This document shows positions 9,142 through 17,991 of a DNA stretch of 64,000 nucleotides, in pieces. Below the pieces are notes generated by a model that was given only the letters and a program-made list of their open reading frames with translations, was not told the DNA's origin and did not search any database. The DNA is from an uncultured Paracoccaceae bacterium. GTDB lineage: Bacteria; Pseudomonadota; Alphaproteobacteria; Rhodobacterales; Rhodobacteraceae. Location of the stretch: NCBI GenBank assembly GCA_947492825.1, contig CANLNT010000002.1:814501-878500 (forward strand). The letters run 5' to 3'. Numbering within the stretch: position 1 is the stretch's first letter; each line of letters starts with the position of its first letter. The position numbers and the translations under genes are program-made.

Positions 9142-10177
9142 GGTGTGTCAGGATCGCGTTTGCGGCCTGTTCTTGCCCTGCGTCGTCCAGCGTTTGCACC
9201 GCAATTTCACCCAACACCGCCCGGCTGTCGATCTTGCGGCTGCGGGTATAGGCAGGGTCATAGTGGTCCTGCATCAAGGCCTGCGCCAACCCATTTAAGT
9301 CGCTTGAATTCAATAAGTTAAGCCATTTGTCCACGACCGCATGGCTGCGCAGGTGGCGCAGGGGTTCAAGCCGCTTTTTCAGATCGGCGGGGTCGTTGGT
9401 CACGTCGCGGTAGGCTTGCGTGAGGTAGGCCGCGCGGGCCGCAATCGGGGCGTGGATCACGAGGCGCGGTGCGGTGATCATCGCGGCCCAGATTTGCTGC
9501 GGCAGGTTGATCTGGCCGATCTTGGAACTTTCCGCCTCGACCACGGTGGGCCGCACCGGATCAAGGGTGGAGATGGCAGCGGCGAGCTTGCTTTCGAACC
9601 CTTTTTGAGCGGGCTGTCCGGCGGCGGTGGCGCCGAGCAACGATCCACGATGACCGGCCATGCCTTCAAGGTCCAGCACCTGCACGCCCTTGGTTGCAAG
9701 ACGTTGTAAAATATCGGTTTTTGCGGTGCCGGTATTGCCATCCAACAGGACAATCCTGTGGGGCATCGGGGTCTGATACAGCAGTTGATGCACCAGCCGT
9801 CGATAGCTGGTGTAGCCGCCTTTGATCGTCTCTGCCCGCCAGCCGATCTGGGTCAGGATTGCTGCAACAGAGCCGGAGCGTTGCCCACCGCGCCAGCAAT
9901 AGACCAAAGGTCGCCAGTTTCCTTTGCGGTCCGCGAGCGGACCAGACAGATGGTCCGCCACATTCCGCGCCACAAGAGCGGCACCAATTTTCCTTGCATC
10001 AAAAGGACTTACCTGTTTGTAGATCGTCCCCACCTCGGCCCGCTGGGCGTTCGAAAGGGCCGGCAAGTTGATCGCGCCGGGGATGTGATCCTCGGCGAAT
10101 TCGGCAGGGCTGCGCACGTCGATGGCATCATCAAAGCCATGATCGAGAAGCGCGCGCAGGGTGGAAAATTCGGCCAT
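9128..10177 (-). CDS. selU: tRNA 2-selenouridine synthase
   Basis: Replaces sulfur by selenium at the wobble 2-thiouridine of tRNAs for Lys, Glu and Gln, using selenophosphate (also called MnmH/YbbB). The protein has 349 residues: an N-terminal rhodanese domain with its essential Cys94 in VYCWRGGQRSG, and a P-loop domain with GNTGTAKT at 147-154. It faces selD tail to tail with a 14-base overlap of coding ends, a strong functional pairing. No selA, selB or tRNA-Sec is seen in this window, so selenium use here may be limited to tRNA; only the rest of the genome could settle that. Confidence 0.93.
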   Translation of the reverse strand: MAEFSTLRALLDHGFDDAIDVRSPAEFAEDHIPGAINLPALSNAQRAEVGTIYKQVSPFDARKIGAALVARNVADHLSGPLADRKGNWRPLVYCWRGGQRSGSVAAILTQIGWRAETIKGGYTSYRRLVHQLLYQTPMPHRIVLLDGNTGTAKTDILQRLATKGVQVLDLEGMAGHRGSLLGATAAGQPAQKGFESKLAAAISTLDPVRPTVVEAESSKIGQINLPQQIWAAMITAPRLVIHAPIAARAAYLTQAYRDVTNDPADLKKRLEPLRHLRSHAVVDKWLNLLNSSDLNGLAQALMQDHYDPAYTRSRKIDSRAVLGEIAVQTLDDAGQEQAANAILTHLNAL

Positions 10178-10330
10178 GGCGGTGGCTTACCCGATTGCAC
10201 CGCACTGTGACAGAGGGCCATGCACAAACGATGCACAGACCATACACATCGTATGCATATTCGGGCCTTAACTTGCGTTAACCCTGAAATTGGAGATTGC
10301 GGAATGCCCGGCGGGTTCTAGTCTGCGGGC
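10178..10330. promoter_or_regulatory. Divergent intergenic region between selU and the beta-helix membrane protein
   Basis: About 150 bases that must hold promoters for both divergent genes. Around 10219-10255 there is an imperfect dyad: ACGATG and CATCGT separated by 13 bases, flanked by repeated TGCACA/TGCAT hexamers. At 10268-10282 there are two TTAA tetramers separated by 6 bases (TTAACTTGCGTTAAC), close to but not the TTAA-N7-TTAA spacing of CtrA boxes. Either could be an operator; no regulator can be assigned. Confidence 0.35.
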
Positions 10331-11728
10331 ATGGACTATCCTGACCTTGAGCTGATCACCCATTACGCCCAGCTAAAGGCGCTGCGCGATGCGCAGGCGC
10401 TGACACCCGCCGAAGAGGCCTTGCTGGACACCGCGCGGACCGGTGGCGTGACAGCGCGCCGGGACAAGGTCCCAAAAGAGCCGACGCCCGAGACGTTGAT
10501 CCGCGCGCCGCTGCTGCGGTTTCTGGTGCTGGGCGGCTGCCCGGAGTGGACAACGGATGTGCGGGGAATCTCGATCCGGGGGGCGTGGATCAGGCAGGAT
10601 TTGAACCTGTCGTTCGGGCAGGGCGTCGGGCGGCTGCATCTGCGGGATTGCCGGTTTGAGGGCGCGTTTTTGGCGCGGCAATTTCATGGAGCAGCGCTGG
10701 TGCTGAACCGGAGCATCTTTCCGCAGGGCGTTGACCTGCATGGCAGTGTCATTGCAGGTGATCTGTTGTTTCGCGGCGTGGTGGTCGAGGGTGGGCTGAC
10801 CCTGATGAGCGCGCAGGCGGGCGGGCAGGTTGATTTTGACGGGGCCAGTCTGGTGGCGGGTGAGGGCGATGCGCTGAACGCGCAAGGGCTGGTCGTCGGC
10901 AAGGCGTTTTTCTGGCGCGATCTGGCGCAGATCAACGGCATGGTCCGGCTGACCGGGGCCAAATTTAACAGTCTGGCGGATGACGCCGAAAGCTGGGAGC
11001 GCACGCCGGATCTGATGTTTGACGGGTTGCGTTTTGTGCGTCTGTCGGGGCCCACGGATATCGACATGCGGCTGGCCTGGCTGGAACGGGGGGCAGTGGT
11101 CGATGATGAGTTTCGCCCGCACCCTTATGCGCATTTTGCCGAGGTCATGCGCGAGACCGGCCACACCGCAGAGGCACGGCGGGTGATGATGGAAAAAGAG
11201 CGGCTGCAAAGGTCCTTTGCCCGCAAGAGGTGGCGGGCCGAAGGCGGTCAGTGGCACAAGGTTTTGGGCAGTTGGATTGCGGACCACACCCAGCGCTGGC
11301 TGGTCGGCTATGGCTATCGCCCGCTGCAATCTGTAGCGGCCCTGCTGATCCTGATCGCGGTCGGCACATTTCTTGCAGACCGGGCATGGCGGGCAGGGGA
11401 TTTTGCGCCAAATGCGGCCCCGGTTCTGATGTCATCGGGGTGGCAAGCGGTCTCGGTCGGGCCGGATCAGGTGGCAAACCCGGCTGAGGTCTGGTCCGGG
11501 CCAGATCAGCCGGGCCGCGACTATGAGACGTTTGAGGCGTTTTATTACGGTGTTGATCTGGTGATCCCGCTGATCTCGCTTGGGCAGGAAGCGGCCTGGG
11601 CGCCGTCCACCACGCGCGGCCCCTGGGGCTGGTGGCTGTGGTGGGTGCGCTGGTGGCTGATTGCGATGGGGTGGATCGTCACGGCCATCGGGGCGGCGGC
11701 GGTGACCGGGATCATTCGAAAGGAGTGA
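10331..11728 (+). CDS. Beta-helix (pentapeptide-like) membrane protein of unknown function
   Basis: 465 residues, function not recognised. Residues about 75-245 consist of degenerate short repeats of the pentapeptide/beta-helix type (for example LHLRDCRFEGAFLA and VDLHGSVIAGDLLF). A charged helical stretch follows (about 262-305, containing HFAEVMRETGHTAEARRVMM), then two C-terminal membrane segments (about 330-350 and 430-460). Between them lies a re-entrant-looking FYYGVDLVIPLISLGQEAAW. Proteins of this layout are sometimes labelled membrane-associated oxidoreductase, but I see no cofactor motif. A small channel or sensor is an alternative. It is the first gene of a pair with the DUF1801 gene 3 bases downstream. 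Confidence 0.75.
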   Translation: MDYPDLELITHYAQLKALRDAQALTPAEEALLDTARTGGVTARRDKVPKEPTPETLIRAPLLRFLVLGGCPEWTTDVRGISIRGAWIRQDLNLSFGQGVGRLHLRDCRFEGAFLARQFHGAALVLNRSIFPQGVDLHGSVIAGDLLFRGVVVEGGLTLMSAQAGGQVDFDGASLVAGEGDALNAQGLVVGKAFFWRDLAQINGMVRLTGAKFNSLADDAESWERTPDLMFDGLRFVRLSGPTDIDMRLAWLERGAVVDDEFRPHPYAHFAEVMRETGHTAEARRVMMEKERLQRSFARKRWRAEGGQWHKVLGSWIADHTQRWLVGYGYRPLQSVAALLILIAVGTFLADRAWRAGDFAPNAAPVLMSSGWQAVSVGPDQVANPAEVWSGPDQPGRDYETFEAFYYGVDLVIPLISLGQEAAWAPSTTRGPWGWWLWWVRWWLIAMGWIVTAIGAAAVTGIIRKE

Positions 11729-11731
11729 GCG

Positions 11732-12088
11732 ATGACGCCAGAGGTGAAAGCGGCCTTTGATGCCTTTCCCGATGCCCCGCGTGTGGTGTTGTTGCAGGTG
11801 CGCGCGATGATCCTTGCCAGCGATGTGGCAGTGGAAGAGGCGCTGCGTTGGGGGCAGCCTGCGTACCTCTCAAAGAAGGGCACGACGATCCGGTTGGGGC
11901 TGACAAAGGCGGGGCTGCCGTCAGTCTTCACCCATTGCCAATCATCGGTGATGGGCGATGTGCAGGCGGTCGCCGGAGAGGGGCTGATCTGGGATGGCAA
12001 TCGCGGGGTGTCATGGCCGGTCGAGGCAGACGTGCCTGAGGCGGTGTTAAGCCTGCTGATTCACAGGGCGTTGACCTATCACGCGTGA
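11732..12088 (+). CDS. DUF1801 domain protein
   Basis: Small cytoplasmic protein of 118 residues matching the DUF1801 (YdhG-like) pattern: an N-terminal helix, then ALRWGQPAYLSKKGTTIRLG with the conserved tryptophan and G-x-P-x-Y, and a C-terminal helix. Family members are one-domain proteins of uncertain biochemistry. It follows the beta-helix protein with a 3-base gap and an AAAGGAG ribosome-binding site inside the end of that gene, so the two are probably co-transcribed. Its end overlaps the convergent phosphatase gene by 10 bases. Confidence 0.8.
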   Translation: MTPEVKAAFDAFPDAPRVVLLQVRAMILASDVAVEEALRWGQPAYLSKKGTTIRLGLTKAGLPSVFTHCQSSVMGDVQAVAGEGLIWDGNRGVSWPVEADVPEAVLSLLIHRALTYHA

Positions 12089-12870
12089 TGCGGCCAAAGA
12101 ACCTCGCGTCCGTTTTCCGTCAGCAAAAAACATTCGCGGCCTTCAAAGACCGCAGGGATCAGTGGGCGGCCATAGCCCGCACCCCCATCGAGGTTGACGC
12201 GGTTGCCATGGTGTTGCGGTGCATCAAGAGCGGTATGGCCGTGGACAACAAGCTTGCCGTGGTCGCGGGTGTCATCAAGCCAGCCATCGCGAATCCAGAG
12301 CAGATCATCCTCTTTCTGCTGGTGCATGGGCAGGCCGGGCCGCAGGCCCGCGTGGACAAAAAACAGATCGTCGGTTTCATGGGCGACGGGCAGATTCTTG
12401 AGAAATTTGAGGTGCGCTTTGGGGACGGCACGGGCGGCGCGGCGCTGCACCTCGGCTGCGTCGATGGTGTCGGTGCCGATTGCGTAAGACGCGAGGGTCT
12501 CAACGCCTCCACCTGCGGGATGCAGGAAATGTGCGTCACCGGTGACCCCGTATGAGGCCAGCGTGGTGACGCCGCCCAGGCGGCGGTTGATCCAGGAGAT
12601 GCCGGATTTGACGTGGCGGTCGTGTTCGATGCCAGCAGTCACGTAGTCGTGGAACATCTTGTCGTGGTTACCCTTGAGGCAGATCCAGTTACGGCCTGCG
12701 CGGGTGCCTGCGATCAGGGTGTCGAGCACGCCGCGGCTGTCGGGTCCGCGGTCGGTGTAGTCGCCCAGAAAGACGATTTGCGCGTCAGGTCCGCCGTCGC
12801 GTTCGATCAGCGCAAGGGCTGCGTCGAGCATGGCCTTCTGGCCGTGGATGTCACCGATTGCATAGATCAT
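12079..12870 (-). CDS. PP1/PrpA-type serine/threonine protein phosphatase (metallophosphoesterase)
   Basis: Dimetal phosphoesterase of 263 residues. The three metal-site motifs are complete: GDIHG (6-10), GDYTDRGPDS (36-45) and GNHD (67-70), with later histidines in VHAGL and VHGHT segments. This is the PrpA/lambda-phosphatase class, acting on phosphoproteins or small phosphorylated ligands. The start at 12870 gives MIYAIGDIHG, the normal N-terminus; the upstream continuation of the frame (to 13038) is low-complexity and overlaps a dispersed repeat, so I reject it. Confidence 0.9.
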   Translation of the reverse strand: MIYAIGDIHGQKAMLDAALALIERDGGPDAQIVFLGDYTDRGPDSRGVLDTLIAGTRAGRNWICLKGNHDKMFHDYVTAGIEHDRHVKSGISWINRRLGGVTTLASYGVTGDAHFLHPAGGGVETLASYAIGTDTIDAAEVQRRAARAVPKAHLKFLKNLPVAHETDDLFFVHAGLRPGLPMHQQKEDDLLWIRDGWLDDTRDHGKLVVHGHTALDAPQHHGNRVNLDGGAGYGRPLIPAVFEGRECFLLTENGREVLWPHHA

Positions 12871-12980
12871 GGCTGGGGTCCGTCGTGCGCCGCTCTTGTC
12901 CGCTGGCGCGGCCAAAACGCCCCGCCCGCCGTCCCGTATCGCCCCTGATCGGGTGAAAGGGAAGGGGGGAGATGATGGAT

Positions 12981-13014
12981 GCCTCCGGCGGGGATATTTT
13001 TTGGCCAGAAGAAG
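12981..13014 (+). repeat. Dispersed intergenic element, tail only (copy 1)
   Basis: Contains GCCTCCGGCGGG, then GATATTTTTT and GGCCAGAAGAAG. It belongs to a family with further copies near 37.9, 41.9, 47.9, 50.5 and 61.9 kb. No clear paired hairpins precede this copy. It lies between the serA end and the phosphatase start and is antisense to both. Confidence 0.75.
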
Positions 13015-13052
13015 CGAAGGGCGGTGTCGGGATGGCACCGCCCCAAGGGGTG

Positions 13053-14642
13053 TCAGATGTCGAAGGTCAGGGGTTTCACCTGTTGGAAGAGGCCTGTGTT
13101 TTCCAGTGCCGCGATGGCCGGGGATGGTACGGCTTCGTCGACGTAGAGAAGGGCGATCGCTTCGCCATTGGCTGCCGCGCGGCCAAGGGTAAAGTTGGCG
13201 ATGTTGACGCCGTTCTCGCCCATGGTCTGGCCAAGGGCACCGATGATGCCGGGGACGTCTTCGTTGGTGGTGTAGAGCATATGCGCGCCCACTTCGGCGT
13301 CGATGTTGATGCCTTTGATCTGGATGAAGCGCGGTTTGCCGTCCGAGAAGACCGTACCTGCGACAGAGCGTTCGCGTCTTTCGGTCACCACGGTGACTTT
13401 GACGTAGCCTTCAAATGCGCCGGACTGGTCTTGCTTGGTGGTCGAGACCTTGATGCCGTTTTCCTTGGCGATGACAGGTGCGGAGACCATGTTCACGTCC
13501 GGGTTCCGGCGGCGCATGATGCCTGAGATGGTCGCAGCTGTCAGAGCTTTGAGGTTCATTTCGGAGGCTTCGCCGTCAAAGAGAATGTTGATGGCGGTGA
13601 TCGGTTCATCCGTCATCTGACCGGTGAAATTGCCCAGATGCTCTGTCAGTTTGATCCATGGGCCCATGACCTTGGCTTCTTCGGCGGTGACAGAGGGCAT
13701 GTTGAGCGCATTGGTCACGGCACCGGTCAGCAGATAGTCGGACATTTGTTCTGCGACCTGAAGGGCGACGTTTTCCTGCGCTTCGGTGGTGGCGGCCCCA
13801 AGGTGCGGGGTCACAACCACATTGGGCAGGTTGAACAGCGGGCTTTCGGTGGCGGGTTCCACGGCAAAGACGTCAAAGGCGGCCCCGGCGACATGGCCGG
13901 ATTTGAGGGCCTCTGCGAGGGCCGCTTCGTCCACCAGGCCGCCACGGGCGCAGTTGACGATGCGCACGCCTTTTTTCAGCTTGGCGATGTTGTCGACCGA
14001 GAGGATATTTTTGGTTTGTTCGGTCAGGGGGACGTGCATCGTGATGAAGTCGGAGCGGCCGAGTAGTTCGTCCAGTTCGACCTTTTCCACGCCGATCTGC
14101 AAAGCACGTTCTTCGGAAAGGAAGGGGTCATAGGCCACGACCTTCATCTTGAGGCCCTGGGCGCGGTCGATGACGATAGAACCGATGTTACCGGCACCAA
14201 TGACGCCGAGGGTTTTGGAGGTCAGTTCCACGCCCATGAAGCGGGATTTTTCCCATTTGCCGGCATGGGTTGAGGCGTTGGCCTCGGGGATTTGGCGGGC
14301 CACGGCCATCATCATGGAAATCGCGTGTTCGGCGGTGGTGATGGAGTTGCCGAAAGGGGTGTTCATCACGATGATCCCCTTCTTGGAGGCGGCAGGGATA
14401 TCGACGTTGTCGACACCGATGCCCGCACGGCCAATGACCTTGAGATTGCTGGCCGCGGCGATGATCTTTTCGGTGGCCTTGGTGGCCGAGCGGATGGCAA
14501 GGCCATCGTAGTCGCCAATCACGGACAGAAGCCTGTCCTTGTCTTTTCCGAGGTCGGGTTCAAAGGTCACGTCGATGCCGCGATCCTTGAAGATTTGCAC
14601 GGCAGCGGGGGAGAGTTTGTCAGAGATAAGTACTTTGGGCAT
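13053..14642 (-). CDS. serA: D-3-phosphoglycerate dehydrogenase
   Basis: First step of serine synthesis: oxidises 3-phosphoglycerate to 3-phosphohydroxypyruvate with NAD+. The 529-residue protein has the long type-1 layout: substrate-binding domain split around a Rossmann domain (GAGNIGS at 149-155), catalytic Arg233 (NCARGGLVDE) and His280 (PHLGAAT), an intervening allosteric substrate-binding domain (about 315-450) and a C-terminal ACT domain (about 455-529) for possible feedback control by serine. It lies downstream of serC on the same strand, separated by 72 bases holding two hairpins. Confidence 0.96.
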   Translation of the reverse strand: MPKVLISDKLSPAAVQIFKDRGIDVTFEPDLGKDKDRLLSVIGDYDGLAIRSATKATEKIIAAASNLKVIGRAGIGVDNVDIPAASKKGIIVMNTPFGNSITTAEHAISMMMAVARQIPEANASTHAGKWEKSRFMGVELTSKTLGVIGAGNIGSIVIDRAQGLKMKVVAYDPFLSEERALQIGVEKVELDELLGRSDFITMHVPLTEQTKNILSVDNIAKLKKGVRIVNCARGGLVDEAALAEALKSGHVAGAAFDVFAVEPATESPLFNLPNVVVTPHLGAATTEAQENVALQVAEQMSDYLLTGAVTNALNMPSVTAEEAKVMGPWIKLTEHLGNFTGQMTDEPITAINILFDGEASEMNLKALTAATISGIMRRRNPDVNMVSAPVIAKENGIKVSTTKQDQSGAFEGYVKVTVVTERRERSVAGTVFSDGKPRFIQIKGINIDAEVGAHMLYTTNEDVPGIIGALGQTMGENGVNIANFTLGRAAANGEAIALLYVDEAVPSPAIAALENTGLFQQVKPLTFDI

Positions 14643-14662
14643 TGGTATGTCCTTGTGCGGGG

Positions 14663-14709
14663 AAAAATCTTCGTTGAAGATTTTTGGGTCCCGAATTTTC
14701 GTCGAAAAT
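14663..14709 (-). repeat. Double hairpin between serC and serA
   Basis: Two perfect AT-rich inverted repeats in a row: a 10-base stem (AAAAATCTTC / GAAGATTTTT, 3-base loop) at 14663-14685, and a 7-base stem (ATTTTCG / CGAAAAT, 1-base loop) at 14695-14709. Geometry matches the hairpin pairs that precede the dispersed tail elsewhere in the window, but the tail is absent here. It could tune serA expression relative to serC or protect the serC 3' end. Confidence 0.6.
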
Positions 14710-14714
14710 GCGTA

Positions 14715-15857
14715 TCAGAGGGTGGCGATTTCGGTCTCGAAGGCCCAGGCGAGCCAGGGCAGCATCGCCTCGATGTCCGAAGTTTCGACCGTGGCACCGC
14801 ACCAGATGCGCAGGCCCGCAGGTGCGTCGCGATAGGCCCCGATGTCGAGCGCGATGTCTTCCGCCTCCAACCGTTTGGCCACGGCTTTCGCAAAGGCTGC
14901 GCCGTCGGTGATACGGGCGTCGGTAAACTTCAGACAAACAGATGTGTTTGAGCGGGTCGCGGGATCTGCGGCGAGATTTGCGATCCAGTCGTTTGCGGCA
15001 CAGAAGTTCCAGATCGCCTGCGCATTGGCATTGGCCCGCATGCGCAGCGCATCCAGGCCGCCAATGGACTTGGCCCATTTCAGCGCAAATAGGTAGTCTT
15101 CGACCGCCAGCATGGAAGGTGTGTTGATCGTCGCACCCTGGAAGATGCCCTCGATCAGTTTGCCGCCTTTGGTCATGCGGAAGATTTTGGGCAGTGGCCA
15201 GGCGGGGGTGTAGTTTTCCAGACGTTCCACCGCGCGGGGGCTGAGGATCAGCATGCCGTGGGCCGCTTCGCCGCCCATGACTTTCTGCCAGCTGAACGTG
15301 GTCACATCGAGCTTGTCCCAGGGCAGGTTCTGCGCAAAGGCGGCTGAGGTCGCATCACAAAGGGTCAGACCCGCGCGGTCGGCGGGGATCACATCGCCGG
15401 AGGGAACGCGGACACCTGACGTGGTGCCGTTCCACGTAAAGCAGACGTCGTTGTCATAGTTCAGGGCGGCCATGTCGACGATCTCGCCGTAGTCCGCCGT
15501 ATGGCTTGTGGCGTCAATTTTCAGCTGTTTGGTCACGTCAGAGACCCAGCCTGCGCCAAAGCTTTCCCACGCGACCATCTGTACCGGGCGTTCGCCCAAG
15601 AGCGACCACATCGCCATTTCAAACGCGCCGGTGTCCGAGGCGGGGACAATGCCGATGCGATAATCGGCGGGAATGCCAAGCACTTCGCGCGTCAGTTCAA
15701 TTGCTTCGGCCAGTTTGGCCTTGCCCACAGCGGCGCGGTGCGACCGACCTAGGGCTGCGTCCGACAAAGCGTCAAGTGTCCATGTGGGGGGTTTGGCGCA
15801 GGGGCCAGAGGAAAAACGCGGGTTTGCCGGCCGCGCTGCCGGTTTTGAAAGTGCCAT
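14715..15857 (-). CDS. serC: Phosphoserine aminotransferase
   Basis: PLP enzyme that converts 3-phosphohydroxypyruvate and glutamate to phosphoserine. It has 380 residues, of the alphaproteobacterial/archaeal-like subfamily beginning [13 protein letters not shown] (about 12-24). The PLP lysine is in [15 protein letters not shown]. The start at 15857 ([15 protein letters not shown]) fits the family; an in-frame extension to 16157 would run across the serB promoter and gene. It is first in the minus-strand serC-serA unit and divergent from serB, about 150 bases away. Confidence 0.95.
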   Translation of the reverse strand: MALSKPAARPANPRFSSGPCAKPPTWTLDALSDAALGRSHRAAVGKAKLAEAIELTREVLGIPADYRIGIVPASDTGAFEMAMWSLLGERPVQMVAWESFGAGWVSDVTKQLKIDATSHTADYGEIVDMAALNYDNDVCFTWNGTTSGVRVPSGDVIPADRAGLTLCDATSAAFAQNLPWDKLDVTTFSWQKVMGGEAAHGMLILSPRAVERLENYTPAWPLPKIFRMTKGGKLIEGIFQGATINTPSMLAVEDYLFALKWAKSIGGLDALRMRANANAQAIWNFCAANDWIANLAADPATRSNTSVCLKFTDARITDGAAFAKAVAKRLEAEDIALDIGAYRDAPAGLRIWCGATVETSDIEAMLPWLAWAFETEIATL

Positions 15858-16011
15858 TGCTGGTATCCTTACAGATATGCGCCCTTCGTTGGGGAAGGGT
15901 GTCCCACGGGTGGGGTTACGGGGCAGGCGGGGGTTTCGCAACAGCAGAAATGGCGCTAAGTCGCCGCTTGAGCCGCTTTTTGCGACATGACTGACGCCGA
16001 TAGGAAACCTG
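15858..16011. promoter_or_regulatory. serC/serB divergent promoter region
   Basis: 154 bases separate the divergent starts of serC and serB and must carry both promoters. I see no clean operator, riboswitch fold or strong hairpin. The ribosome-binding site of serB is AGGAAA about 8 bases before its start. Confidence 0.4.
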
Positions 16012-16884
16012 ATGTATGTAGCCACATTGATCGCCAAGCCTGGAAATTTGGACCGGGCGTTGGTGGACAGCCTGCGCAACGCATGGGGCGGGGGTGATGT
16101 GGATTGGCTGTCGGTGGACGAGGCCGCGGCGTTCACTTTGCCGAAGGTGCCGGGCAATCAGTGGGACGTCTGGGAGGACCTGCAGCGGCAGGGCGTTGAT
16201 TTGGTCGTGCAACCAGAGGCGGGACGCCGCAAGAAAATGCTGCTGGCCGATATGGACAGCACGATGATCCAGCAGGAATGCATTGATGAACTGGCGGCAG
16301 AGGCGGGCGTGGGCGCGCATGTGGCGGGCATCACAGCGCGCGCGATGAATGGCGAGCTGGATTTTGAGGCCGCAATTGATGAGCGGGTCGGATTGCTGAC
16401 AGGGTTGGATGAAGGCGTCATCCAGCAGGTGTTGGAGGCCCGAATTGATCTGATGCCGGGGGGGCCGGTGTTGCTGGCCACGATGAAGGCCAATGGCGCA
16501 TATGCGGCGCTGGTGTCAGGCGGGTTTACCGCCTTTACGGCGGCAGTGGCCGCCAAGCTGGGGTTTAACGAGAACCGCGCCAATACGCTGTTGGTCGCAG
16601 ACGGCAAGCTGACCGGCAAGGTGCAGCGGCCAATTCTGGGACAGCAGGCCAAGGTTGAGGCGCTGGAGGAGATCACCGCGCGACTGGGTATTGCGGAAAG
16701 CGATGTGCTGGCCGTGGGCGACGGGGCCAATGATCTGGGCATGTTGCGCCGGGCGGGCATGGGCGTGGCGCTACACGCGAAACCGAGCGTGCAGGCCCAG
16801 TGCGACATACGGGTTAACCACGGCGATCTGACCGCACTTTTGTTCGTGCAGGGTTATGCGCGGACAGAATTTGTGGGCGGTTAG
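16012..16884 (+). CDS. serB: Phosphoserine phosphatase
   Basis: Last step of serine synthesis: hydrolyses phosphoserine to serine. HAD-superfamily protein of 290 residues. An N-terminal regulatory region of about 75 residues is followed by the catalytic motif LLADMDST (nucleophile Asp80, Asp82), the motif II serine in LVSGGFTAF, and motif III/IV with a lysine and [10 protein letters not shown]. Divergent from serC-serA, so the whole pathway sits within 4 kb. Its stop is 2 bases from the convergent alcohol dehydrogenase stop. Confidence 0.95.
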   Translation: MYVATLIAKPGNLDRALVDSLRNAWGGGDVDWLSVDEAAAFTLPKVPGNQWDVWEDLQRQGVDLVVQPEAGRRKKMLLADMDSTMIQQECIDELAAEAGVGAHVAGITARAMNGELDFEAAIDERVGLLTGLDEGVIQQVLEARIDLMPGGPVLLATMKANGAYAALVSGGFTAFTAAVAAKLGFNENRANTLLVADGKLTGKVQRPILGQQAKVEALEEITARLGIAESDVLAVGDGANDLGMLRRAGMGVALHAKPSVQAQCDIRVNHGDLTALLFVQGYARTEFVGG

Positions 16885-16886
16885 GA

Positions 16887-17969
16887 TCAGTCGAACAGGA
16901 TTACGTTGCGCTTGGCACTGCCGGTTTTGGTGTCGGCGACGGCCTCGTTGATCTGATCAAGTGACCATGTGTTCGAGATCAGCTCGTCCAGTTTCAATCG
17001 CCCTTGTTCATACATGTCGACCATCCAAGGGATGTCACGCTGGATCACCACGTCGCCCATTTTTGAGCCGACCATGGATTGGCCGACGGCGGCGAAATTG
17101 GCGGCTTCATAGCTGGAAAATGCGCCAGAGGGTGGCATCCCGACCATGATGACCTTGCCGCCATAGGCCAGATAGCGCGGGGCAGCGTCATAAACTGCGG
17201 GCACACCCACGGTCACCAGCACGGCATCAGCGCCCCGGCCCATTGCGGCCTTGGCGGCACGCCAGGGGGCGTCATCGGTGCCCAGCACAGTGTCCGTCGC
17301 GCCAAAGTCGCGCGCGATCTGCAGTTTTTCCTCTGACATGTCGACGGCCACGATCCGGCGGGCCCCGGCGATGCGCGCGCCCTGGATCGCATTCAGACCG
17401 ACGCCGCCCGCGCCGATGACAACCACGTCCTGACCGGCGCGCAGTTTGGCTGCGTTGACCACGGCACCGACGCCGGTGATTACGCCGCAGGCCAGAAGGC
17501 TGGCCGCCTCCATGCTGATGCTGTCCGACAGTTTGACGATCTGGCTTTGGTCCACCACGACCTTTTCGGCAAAGGCCCCGGCGTTCATCGCTTGCACCAC
17601 CGGCGTGCCATCTGCGTCTGACAGCACCGGGGCGGCGGTGTTGGGGGTTTCGCAGATCGTGGGCGTTCCGGCGCCACAGGAAGGGCAGGACCCACAGGCG
17701 CGGATTAGGGTCACGACAACAGGATCGCCAAGGGCAAGGCCGCGCACACCGTCGCCCACGGCGGTGACATGGCCTGCCGCCTCGTGCCCATAGACCGCAG
17801 GCAGATCGCCGCCCCAAGCCCCATCCGCATAAGAGATGTCGGAATGGCAAATGGCGCAGGCTTTCAGCGTCACCTCAACCTCGCCCATCACAGGTGCGCG
17901 CAGGCTGAGCGTTTCGATGGTCAGCGGTTGGCCGTGGGTGCGGCAGACGGCGGCTTTGATCTGGGGCAT
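16887..17969 (-). CDS. Zinc-dependent alcohol dehydrogenase
   Basis: Medium-chain dehydrogenase of 360 residues, oxidising a primary or secondary alcohol with NAD(P)+. Catalytic zinc ligands are Cys41 and His62 (GHEAAGHV), with a third cysteine in LLACGVITG; the structural zinc cysteines are 92, 95, 98 and 106 (ACGSCPSCG...C). The Rossmann motif is VIGAGGVGLNAIQGA. It resembles the class III/aryl-alcohol branch, but the glutathione-specific signature is not clear, so the substrate is open. It lies 22 bases downstream of the MFS exporter on the same strand and may be co-transcribed. Confidence 0.9.
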   Translation of the reverse strand: MPQIKAAVCRTHGQPLTIETLSLRAPVMGEVEVTLKACAICHSDISYADGAWGGDLPAVYGHEAAGHVTAVGDGVRGLALGDPVVVTLIRACGSCPSCGAGTPTICETPNTAAPVLSDADGTPVVQAMNAGAFAEKVVVDQSQIVKLSDSISMEAASLLACGVITGVGAVVNAAKLRAGQDVVVIGAGGVGLNAIQGARIAGARRIVAVDMSEEKLQIARDFGATDTVLGTDDAPWRAAKAAMGRGADAVLVTVGVPAVYDAAPRYLAYGGKVIMVGMPPSGAFSSYEAANFAAVGQSMVGSKMGDVVIQRDIPWMVDMYEQGRLKLDELISNTWSLDQINEAVADTKTGSAKRNVILFD

Positions 17970-17991
17970 CGGTGCTCCTTTGGTCGGTGTC

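Noticed and set aside
10268-10282. CtrA-like box TTAA...TTAA
   Set aside because: Spacer is 6 instead of 7 bases, so it does not meet the consensus; kept only as a note in the intergenic entry.
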